Shown piece after piece: positions 1 to 5,434 of a stretch of 10,730 bases of DNA. The notes under the pieces are model-generated. The model saw nothing but the letters and a program-made list of their open reading frames with translations. It searched no databases and was not told where the DNA came from. A program made the position numbers and the translations under genes. Position 1 is the stretch's first letter, and every line of letters starts with the position of its first letter. Source of the DNA: Planctomycetota bacterium (lineage in GTDB: Bacteria > Planctomycetota > Phycisphaerae > Sedimentisphaerales > Anaerohalosphaeraceae); assembly GCA_030637065.1 (NCBI GenBank), contig DAOVVQ010000120.1:1-10730 (forward strand), given 5' to 3'.

Positions 1-125
1 CAGGCGACGTCGTTGGTGCTCGCGGTCTGTTTATAAACGAGGATTTCCCTGCCGACGGTCTCGGTTTCCAAACCGGCCTTTATAACATCAACGTCGAGTT
101 GATCCGGTTTTTGGCCCATTGGCAT
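1..125 (-). CDS. birA: Biotin--[acetyl-CoA-carboxylase] ligase, N-terminal part (runs off the left edge)
   Basis: Only the first 41 codons are inside the window. The frame starts with ATG at 125-123 (a second in-frame ATG is at 119-117) and is open to position 1. The translation contains VGREILVYKQT followed directly by ASTNDVA. The S-T-N-D-x-A motif is the conserved start of the catalytic domain of biotin protein ligases, which make biotinyl-5'-AMP and attach biotin to carrier proteins such as the biotin carboxyl carrier protein. The motif comes within 40 residues of the start, so there is no room for the N-terminal DNA-binding winged helix of E. coli BirA. This looks like the monofunctional, non-repressor type. 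The start is 8 bases after the nadC stop, which suggests co-transcription. No strong ribosome binding site is visible; GGACAG about 14 bases upstream, inside nadC, is the best candidate. Most of the protein cannot be judged. Confidence 0.8.
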   Translation of the reverse strand, partial: MPMGQKPDQLDVDVIKAGLETETVGREILVYKQTASTNDVA

Positions 126-133
126 CGAATGTG

Positions 134-1003
134 CTATCTGTCCAGCCCGATATCGACCGCAGCCGCCGAGTGCGTAATGGCGCCAATGGCGATCCGGTCG
201 ACCCCGCACTGGGCGATGGCCAGGACACTATTGAGAGTTACGTTTCCGCTGGCCTCGAGGACCGGCTTTCTGCCGCCGCAAGTCTTGTTTCGCATCTCGA
301 CGGCGTGCTTTAGCTGCCACTGCCCCATATTGTCCAGCAGGATAACATCGACACCGGGGATCTTCAGAACGTGATTTAACTGATGATCGACGTGATCGAC
401 TTCCACACCGACGAACTTGACGCCTTTGATCTTTTTGGCCTTGGCAACCATCTTCTTGAGTTTGGGATAAAAATTCGGTCCCAATTCCGCAATATGATTA
501 TCCTTGATCAGCACACCGTCGCCCAATCCGATGCGATGATTGTACCCGCCGCCGCACCGAACGGCATACTTTTCCAAAAGCCGCCAGCCGGGCGTCGTCT
601 TGCGGGTATCATAGATCTTCGCCCTGCTGCCCTTTACGGCGCTGACGAACTTCCACGTCATCGTACTTACCCCGCAAAGCCGCTGGAGAAAATTGAGCAC
701 CACCCTCTCGGCACTGAGCATCGACCGCAGCGGCCCTTCGATCACAGCTAATTTATTGGCGACATTCGCCCGCTTGCCGTCGTCGATCAGGACGCGAAGT
801 TTCAGCCTCTCGTCATACCGCTTCAGGACCTCCCGCACAACGTCCATCCCGCAGACAACGATCTCCTCGCGGGTAACGATGGCAGTCTTGGCGACAGCAC
901 CGTCCTTTATCGTAATATCGGTGGTAGGATCGCCCTTACCGAAATCCTCTTCGATCGCCAGGTCTATAAGTGTCTGCACTTTTTTAATGTCAAGTTTCTT
1001 CAT
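134..1003 (-). CDS. nadC: Nicotinate-nucleotide pyrophosphorylase (carboxylating), quinolinate phosphoribosyltransferase
   Basis: This enzyme converts quinolinate and PRPP to nicotinate mononucleotide, CO2 and pyrophosphate in de novo NAD synthesis, in the cytoplasm. The 289-residue product has the usual length. The N-terminal domain includes EEDFGKGDPTTDIT (18-31). The barrel domain carries the family signatures: NFLQRLCGVST (104-114), DTRKTTPGWR (132-141), the H156-R157 pair, GDGVLIKDNH (161-170), EVDHVDHQ (201-208), ILLDNM (221-226), EASGNV (250-255) and GAITHSAAAVDIGL near the end. The basic residues in these motifs are the known quinolinate/PRPP ligands of the family. The ATG at 1003 is preceded by GGGAG at a suitable distance and lies 9 bases after the uvrB stop, so it is probably in one operon with uvrB upstream and birA downstream. 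The sequence looks intact. I see no nadA or nadB in the window. Confidence 0.96.
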   Translation of the reverse strand: MKKLDIKKVQTLIDLAIEEDFGKGDPTTDITIKDGAVAKTAIVTREEIVVCGMDVVREVLKRYDERLKLRVLIDDGKRANVANKLAVIEGPLRSMLSAERVVLNFLQRLCGVSTMTWKFVSAVKGSRAKIYDTRKTTPGWRLLEKYAVRCGGGYNHRIGLGDGVLIKDNHIAELGPNFYPKLKKMVAKAKKIKGVKFVGVEVDHVDHQLNHVLKIPGVDVILLDNMGQWQLKHAVEMRNKTCGGRKPVLEASGNVTLNSVLAIAQCGVDRIAIGAITHSAAAVDIGLDR

Positions 1004-1012
1004 TCGCTCCCG

Positions 1013-3013
1013 TCACTTTCGCTTGCCGCCCTTTTTGTCCGTCAGTTGCGGCATGTCCTTTAATTCCTTGAGCTGGTCCCGCAGAAAAGCGGCCCGCTCA
1101 AAATCCAGTTCGTCCGCGGCAGCCAACATCTCCTCTTCGAGCCTGGCCGCCATCTCGGTCTTATCGTATTCGTCATCGCTCAGGTTAACCGCATCCTGGG
1201 CCGTCTTTCGGGCCTTGAACTCGTCGCTTAGGCCCCGTTGGATCTCTTTCTTTATCGTCGTCGGCGTAATATCGTTGTCAGCGTTGTACTTAAGCTGAAT
1301 TTTACGCCTCCGCTCGGTTTCGTCAATAGCTTTTTTCATCGAATTGGTAACACGGTCGCCGTACAGAAGCACCCTGGCGTTGACATTGCGTGCCGTTCTG
1401 CCGATAGTCTGGACGAGCGAAGTCTCACTTCTAAGGAATCCCTCCTTGTCGGCGTCGAGGATCGCAACCAACGAAACCTCCGGCAGGTCGAGTCCTTCAC
1501 GCAGCAGATTTATACCGATCAGGACATCGAACTCGCCGCTTCGCAGGTCCCGCAGGATCTCCACCCGCTCTAAGGTCACAATATCGCTGTGCAGATATCG
1601 GCACCGAACACCCTTCCTGGCCAGATAACTCGTAAGGTCCTCGGCCAACCGCTTCGTCAGCGTGGTAACCAGCACCCGCTCGTGTTTCTTCACCCGCTCT
1701 TCGATCTGGCCCATCAGGTGCGGGATCTGGTCCGTCGCGGGATGAACAAATATCTCCGGGTCGACCAGGCCGGTAGGACGAATGATCTGCTCGACGACCT
1801 GACCGTCGCATAACTCAAGCTCGTACGGGGCGGGCGTCGCGGAAACAAACACCACATTCTTCCAGCAATCCTGAAATTCCTCGAACCGGAGCGGGCGGTT
1901 ATCCAAAGCGCTGGGCAGGCGAAAACCGTGCTCGACCAGAACCGTTTTCCTGCTGCGGTCGCCGGCGTACATCGCACGGATCTGCGGAATGCTAACATGC
2001 GACTCGTCGATAAACAGCAGAAAATCCTTCGGAAAATAATCGATCAGCGTATAGGGCTTCGACCCCGCCGGCAGACCGGACATGTGCCTGGCGTAATTCT
2101 CGATGCCGCTGCAATAGCCGACCTCGGTTATCATCTCCATATCGTATTTCGTCCGCGCCTCTAAACGCTGGGCCTCTAACAGCTTGCCATTATGCCGCAA
2201 ATGCAGCAACTGCTCCTCCAGCTCCGCAGCAATACACTCGACCGCCGACTCGATCCTCTCAGCCGGCATTATGTAATGCTTGGCGGGAAATATGAACACC
2301 TGACGCTCGACGGCAAGGACCTCCGACGAAACGGTATTGATATAGCTGATATTCTCGATCGTATCGCCGAAGAACTCGAACCGCACGCCGAACGATTCGT
2401 AAGAAGGCCAAAGCTCGACCACATCGCCGCGAACACGAAACGTCCCGCGAGCGAAATCCATATCGTTCCGCGTATACTGAATATCGGCTAATCTGCCAAG
2501 GAGATCATTTCTTTCGATGCTGTCGCCGACCCTTACGCCGACAACGCTGGCCTCGTAATCCTCCGGCGAACCCAAACCGAAAATACACGAAACGCTGGCA
2601 ACGATTATCACATCGCTCCTGCTCATAAGGCTCGTCGTCGTAGAAAGCCTCAGCCGGTCAAGCTCGTCATTCCGCGAGGCGTCCTTTTCGATGTAGATAT
2701 CCCGCTGCGGGATGTAGGCCTCCGGCTGATAGTAATCGTAATAGCTGACGAAATACTCCACCGCGTTATCGGGAAACAGGTCCTTAAACTCTTCATAGAG
2801 CTGGGCAGCCAAGGTCTTATTGTGCGAAATGACAAGCGCCGGGCGTCCGCATCGGGCGATGACGTTGGCCATGGTGAAGGTCTTGCCGCTGCCGGTAACA
2901 CCTAACAGCGTCTGGTACTTGTTGCCCTCCTCCAGACCGGCAACCAGACGGTCGATCGCCTCAGGCTGATCGCCCCGGGGCTTAAACGATCCTTTCAGAT
3001 TGAATTGAGCCAT
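1013..3013 (-). CDS. uvrB: Excinuclease ABC subunit UvrB
   Basis: UvrB is the damage-verifying helicase-like subunit of bacterial nucleotide excision repair; UvrA loads it and it then recruits UvrC. Counting from the ATG at 3013 the protein has 666 residues, normal for the family. Visible are FKPRGDQPEAI near the N-terminus, Walker A GVTGSGKT (38-45), the beta-hairpin region YYDYYQPEAYIPQRD (from about 91), the DESH Walker B box (336-339), VFVSATPAPYEL, GINLLREGLDLPEV, the motif VI segment QTIGRTARN (535-543), and a C-terminal UVR motif (about 620-655) that contacts UvrC. The open frame continues upstream to a TTG at 3049. That start has a GGGGG run 9 bases before it, but I prefer ATG 3013 because its N-terminus matches other UvrB proteins in length. 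It is the first gene of the uvrB-nadC-birA cluster. All key motifs are present. Confidence 0.97.
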   Translation of the reverse strand: MAQFNLKGSFKPRGDQPEAIDRLVAGLEEGNKYQTLLGVTGSGKTFTMANVIARCGRPALVISHNKTLAAQLYEEFKDLFPDNAVEYFVSYYDYYQPEAYIPQRDIYIEKDASRNDELDRLRLSTTTSLMSRSDVIIVASVSCIFGLGSPEDYEASVVGVRVGDSIERNDLLGRLADIQYTRNDMDFARGTFRVRGDVVELWPSYESFGVRFEFFGDTIENISYINTVSSEVLAVERQVFIFPAKHYIMPAERIESAVECIAAELEEQLLHLRHNGKLLEAQRLEARTKYDMEMITEVGYCSGIENYARHMSGLPAGSKPYTLIDYFPKDFLLFIDESHVSIPQIRAMYAGDRSRKTVLVEHGFRLPSALDNRPLRFEEFQDCWKNVVFVSATPAPYELELCDGQVVEQIIRPTGLVDPEIFVHPATDQIPHLMGQIEERVKKHERVLVTTLTKRLAEDLTSYLARKGVRCRYLHSDIVTLERVEILRDLRSGEFDVLIGINLLREGLDLPEVSLVAILDADKEGFLRSETSLVQTIGRTARNVNARVLLYGDRVTNSMKKAIDETERRRKIQLKYNADNDITPTTIKKEIQRGLSDEFKARKTAQDAVNLSDDEYDKTEMAARLEEEMLAAADELDFERAAFLRDQLKELKDMPQLTDKKGGKRK

Positions 3014-3140
3014 AGCAAACCGACCATGAAACGACACGAGTGTCGGCAAACAATATTACCCCCATGATAGTGCTGATGGCAAGGAACCTGCACGCCGACG
3101 TTTATGGGCAATAGCCCTGTTTTACATGCGCAAAGAAATA

Positions 3141-3170
3141 CCGGGCAGGACTGCTAAAGCTCTTGCCCGG
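3141..3170 (-). terminator. Probable intrinsic terminator of rpsU
   Basis: A hairpin with arms CCGGGCAGGA and TCTTGCCCGG (10 bp with one G-U pair) surrounds a 10-nt loop. Read on the minus strand, it begins 24 bases after the rpsU stop and is followed by a T-rich tail, TATTTCTTT (3132-3140). The stem followed by a T-rich tail fits a rho-independent terminator separating rpsU from uvrB. The tail is not a pure T run, so read-through is possible. Confidence 0.62.
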
Positions 3171-3194
3171 ATATAAATCTGTATTGAGGGAAGG

Positions 3195-3386
3195 TTAACG
3201 GCTAAAGGAGCCCATGCTCGCCATGCGGGCGGCTTTTCTTCTGCGGCGGCGATTCTTCTCCGAGGGCTTCTCGTAGTAGCTGTTACGCTTGATATCGCGG
3301 ATTAGGCCCTCTTTTTCGCACATCTTCTTAAAACGTTTTACCATCTGCTGTACCGATTCACCGGCACGCGACCTGACCTTTATCAT
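3195..3386 (-). CDS. rpsU: 30S ribosomal protein S21
   Basis: This 63-residue, very basic protein is recognisable as bS21, which sits near the 3' end of 16S rRNA in the small subunit and helps translation initiation. The sequence has the family pattern: MIKVRSRAGES at the start, then VKRFKKMCEKEGLIRDIK, NSYYEKPSEK, and an arginine/lysine-rich tail (NRRRRRKAARMAS). Its length matches ordinary bS21 proteins. The ATG at 3386 is preceded by GGGAAGG about 10 bases upstream. The gene appears to be its own transcription unit: a promoter candidate lies about 80 bases upstream and a hairpin terminator follows 24 bases after the stop. I see no rpsU-dnaG-rpoD arrangement of the enterobacterial kind. Confidence 0.95.
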   Translation of the reverse strand: MIKVRSRAGESVQQMVKRFKKMCEKEGLIRDIKRNSYYEKPSEKNRRRRRKAARMASMGSFSR

Positions 3387-3463
3387 AAATGACCAAACCT
3401 TCCCAACACAAAAAACCTACTTAAAGTTATGTCCTTCCACAGTCGGCTATCCGTAAACGTCGC

Positions 3464-3491
3464 ATTTTAACGCGAGACAAACATTTATCAA
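3464..3491 (-). promoter_or_regulatory. Candidate sigma-70-type promoter for rpsU
   Basis: On the minus strand TTGATA (3491-3486) is followed, after exactly 16 bases, by TAAAAT (3469-3464). Each hexamer matches the -35 or -10 consensus at 5 of 6 positions. Transcription would begin near 3457, giving a leader of roughly 70 bases before the rpsU ATG. The assignment rests on hexamer match and position only. Confidence 0.55.
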
Positions 3492-3494
3492 GCC

Positions 3495-3519
3495 AAAAAT
3501 ACGCCCATCGGGCACTTTT
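3495..3519 (-). terminator. Possible weak terminator downstream of the radical-SAM gene
   Basis: On the minus strand GTGCCC-GAT-GGGCGT forms a short hairpin (four G-C pairs plus G-U pairs) with AAAA before it and TATTTTT after it. This is a terminator-like layout just upstream of the rpsU -35 box. It lies about 180 bases after the radical-SAM stop and the loop has only 3 bases, so the call is tentative. Confidence 0.35.
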
Positions 3520-3698
3520 GTTGGGCAAATTTTGCTGCTATTTATCTATCTTCGACCAAAAAGCGGCGTTTCTTGGCAAAAATGCGGCAATTTCAGTAAT
3601 TTTTTTGCAAATCTGCCCCCTTTTTTAGCAAGAATTTCGGCTGGATTCTGGTTTGTGGTGGGCTGTTTTTCTTAGAATGTGAGGTATTTTTGTGCTTT

Positions 3699-4817
3699 TT
3701 ACAATCGGGCGTTGAATTTGCCGAGGTCTTCGATTTTTTGGAGTTTGGCCTGTTTTCTTCGTTTGAGGATTCTTGATACGGTTATGGGGCCCAAGCCGGG
3801 GATTCGTAAAAGCTGGTTTTTTGCAGCGTAATTGGGGTTTAGGGGGAAATTTTCCGGGTGGCTTTTGGCCCAGGTCTCTTTGGGGTCGTCGGTTAGTGAA
3901 AGTTTGTCGTCGGGGCCGAATGCGATCTCCGATGCTTCAAAGCCGTATTTTCTCATCAGAAAATCGACCTGGTAGAGCCTGTGTTCGCGTTTGAAGACGT
4001 TTTTCGAGTTTTCGGGCGGGCTGATCTCGCCGGGCAGGTCAGCGGTTCCGAGGCCTGTCTGGTATGCGCTGAAGTATATGCGGCTCATGCTGAGGCCGGC
4101 GTAGAGTCGGCCTGCGTAGCTGACGATCTGGCGGTCAGATTCTCCGGCTGCTCCTACTATGAACTGGGTGGATTGCTTGACGCGGGCGTATCTTGAGCCT
4201 CGGCTGGTGAGGCGGCTGATCAGTTTGATGGGTTCGACGATATCGCGGAGGTAGTCCTTGGTATTCGAGAGTCGCTGCATATTGCCTGCGCCGGGCGTCT
4301 CGATATTCAGCGAAACGGCGCTTGAAAGCGAGATCGCCTCTTCGATCGCCGCGTTGCTTGAGCCGGGAATGACTTTGAGGTGGATGTAGCCTCTGAAATT
4401 GTGCTTTTTTCGCAGGATCTTTGCGGTGTTGTTGAGGCGGGCCATTGTTGCGTCGGCTGAGCCGATGCAGGCTGAGCTTAGGAAGAGGCCGAAGACTTTT
4501 TTGCGGTTGTAGTAGTCCAGGAAGACGGTTGCGATCTCGTCTGGTGTCAGGGTGGTTCGGCGGACATCGCGGTCGGCGCGGAGGGGGCAGTATTTGCAGT
4601 CGCTGCTGCACGCGTTTGAGAGGAGGGTCTTGAAGATGACGCTTTTTCCGCCGTTGGGGAGCGTGATGGGGTATATCCACTTGCCATCGGTGCCGCGGTG
4701 GCGGTGGTCGGCTGGGTCTTTGGTGCCGCAGGCGCAGGAAAGGTCGTATTGGGCGTCAGCGGTGAGGATGTCGAGTTTATCCTCGGTGCCGGGCCTGGTT
4801 ATTACGGCTGTGGTCAT
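3699..4817 (-). CDS. Radical-SAM protein with C-terminal helix-hairpin-helix, putative DNA modification/repair family
   Basis: This 372-residue protein carries the radical-SAM cluster motif as C70-SSD-C74-KY-C77 (CxxxCxxC), so it should bind a 4Fe-4S cluster and S-adenosylmethionine. Around it are family-like blocks: LDILTADAQYDLSC before the motif, GLFLSSACIGSADATMARL (110-128), GYIHLKVIPGSSNAAIEE (143-160) and SLNIETPGAGN (169-179). A helix-hairpin-helix DNA-binding segment, LLRIPGLGPITVSRIL (336-351), lies near the C-terminus. Together these match what is annotated as putative DNA modification/repair radical SAM protein (TIGR03916, as I recall), usually paired with a uracil-DNA-glycosylase-like partner gene. 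No partner is adjacent here. The family normally continues some tens of residues beyond the helix-hairpin-helix, whereas this one stops soon after it. The substrate is unknown. The ATG at 4817 has AGGGA and GAAGG purine runs just upstream. Confidence 0.85.
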   Translation of the reverse strand: MTTAVITRPGTEDKLDILTADAQYDLSCACGTKDPADHRHRGTDGKWIYPITLPNGGKSVIFKTLLSNACSSDCKYCPLRADRDVRRTTLTPDEIATVFLDYYNRKKVFGLFLSSACIGSADATMARLNNTAKILRKKHNFRGYIHLKVIPGSSNAAIEEAISLSSAVSLNIETPGAGNMQRLSNTKDYLRDIVEPIKLISRLTSRGSRYARVKQSTQFIVGAAGESDRQIVSYAGRLYAGLSMSRIYFSAYQTGLGTADLPGEISPPENSKNVFKREHRLYQVDFLMRKYGFEASEIAFGPDDKLSLTDDPKETWAKSHPENFPLNPNYAAKNQLLRIPGLGPITVSRILKRRKQAKLQKIEDLGKFNARL

Positions 4818-4919
4818 AACCTTCGCTTCCCTTTGAAAGCTGTCAAATTCACGATGTCCTGAACCTTATCACCTAAACCCTAAACAAGCACTAAATTTTA
4901 ATGACCAAAACAAAATAGG

Positions 4920-4947
4920 ATCACTGATTACGCGGATCTCACAGATT
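4920..4947 (+). repeat. Short direct repeat with 9-nt period, copy 1
   Basis: The copy begins ATCACTGATTACGC, identical to a second copy at 5284-5297, and continues with GGATCTCACAGATT. Inside it, GATTACGCG, GATCTCACA and GATT repeat every nine bases. This looks like a dispersed intergenic repeat; its genome-wide copy number cannot be seen from here. Confidence 0.6.
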
Positions 4948-4970
4948 CAAATCAAAAGGATAGCAACCAT

Positions 4971-5001
4971 CCACCTCGGCTATACCTCGGTGGCTGCCAC
5001 C
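4971..5001. repeat. CCACC/GGTGG/CCACC alternative hairpin motif
   Basis: CCACC at 4971-4975 and CCACC at 4997-5001 can each pair with the single GGTGG at 4989-4993. On the minus strand the second hairpin option reads CCACCGAGG, TATAG, CCGAGGTGG. There the outer five pairs are followed by two opposed G-A mismatches and then more pairs. The two structures exclude each other. It could be a dispersed palindromic repeat or an RNA structural element in the leader of the radical-SAM gene, about 150-185 bases upstream of its ATG. Confidence 0.45.
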
Positions 5002-5025
5002 CGTCGAGTTTGAAATTGGGTTTGA

Positions 5026-5126
5026 ATTGGGTTTGTTTTTCTTAACATTTGCCGGCGTTTTCATTGTAAAGCCTTTTGTTTTCAGGAGTTAGATTTGTTA
5101 AGTAAATGTTAAGATTGGGTTTGTTT
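5026..5126. repeat. MITE-like structure: 10-bp inverted repeats flanked by 13-bp direct repeats
   Basis: CTTAACATTT (5041-5050) and AAATGTTAAG (5104-5113) are perfect inverted repeats 53 bases apart. ATTGGGTTTGTTT occurs identically at 5026-5038, two bases left of the left arm, and at 5114-5126, directly after the right arm. This arrangement resembles a tiny non-autonomous element of 73-75 bp with terminal inverted repeats and a target duplication. A third, 10-nt copy of ATTGGGTTTG at 5015-5024 shows the sequence is also locally tandem, so replication slippage is an alternative. No transposase is present. Confidence 0.38.
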
Positions 5127-5283
5127 CGCGAAAAAGGGTTTGCTGGATCGGGGCTGGGTGGGTTCGATTTGTTTTGTGTTGCCATTGTTTGATCCTTTCA
5201 TATCATAGATTGCTGTTGTTAGGTGTTTATAATATATGAGATTGAGTTGTGTGTCAAGGTTAATTTTTGATTTTCTTTTTTAA

Positions 5284-5311
5284 ATCACTGATTACGCAGA
5301 TCACGCGGATT
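5284..5311 (+). repeat. Short direct repeat with 9-nt period, copy 2
   Basis: This copy shares its first 14 bases (ATCACTGATTACGC) with the copy starting at 4920. It reads GATTACGCA, GATCACGCG, GATT in 9-base steps and then runs into six T. It is in the same orientation as copy 1. Confidence 0.6.
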
Positions 5312-5434
5312 TTTTGTTGGTATTGTTGTTGCTGATGACCCTGTTTGGCGGTAAGATCGTTGGTTAGGGTTCGTGCGGGATTTTTTGTGTGAGAGATTGA
5401 AACCGGACACTTTTAATTTTATCTGAGGCAAACG

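Larger units (their letters stand above)
3387..3698. other. AT-rich intergenic region between the radical-SAM gene and rpsU
   Basis: These 312 bases hold no credible gene. They contain the rpsU leader and promoter candidate, the weak terminator-like hairpin, and between about 3495 and 3700 many A or T tracts (for example seven T at 3600-3606 and six T at 3621-3626). A 7-bp imperfect stem (CCAAAAA and TTCTTGG with one G-T pair, 3556-3576) has no T tail and is probably not a terminator. Confidence 0.7.
4818..5434. other. Repeat-rich AT-rich intergenic region between divergent genes
   Basis: These 617 bases separate the radical-SAM gene (minus) from the endonuclease gene (plus) and must hold both promoters. 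No open frame here resembles a gene; a 74-residue minus-strand frame starting inside the endonuclease gene has no recognisable features. The region contains two 9-nt-period direct repeats, a CCACC/GGTGG/CCACC motif and a MITE-like structure, each listed separately. A perfect TATAAT lies at 5228-5233 but lacks a convincing -35. TTGCTG (5329-5334) with TAAGAT (5352-5357) has 17-base spacing but weak hexamers. Confidence 0.75.

Noticed and set aside
3100..3120. Small GGGC-TATT-GCCC inverted repeat upstream of uvrB
   Set aside because: Only four base pairs; expected by chance and not linked to a terminator or a known operator.
4135..4680. 181-residue frame opposite in phase to the radical-SAM gene
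   Set aside because: Composition dominated by R, P and H, typical of an out-of-frame reading of the real gene.
4870..4885. Telomere-like CCTAAACCCTAAAC
   Set aside because: Only two units; too short to mean anything and the context is clearly bacterial.
5228..5233. Perfect TATAAT on the plus strand about 200 bases upstream of the endonuclease gene
   Set aside because: No acceptable -35 hexamer at 15-19 bases, no exact TGn extension, and the surroundings are AT-rich, so a chance match is likely.
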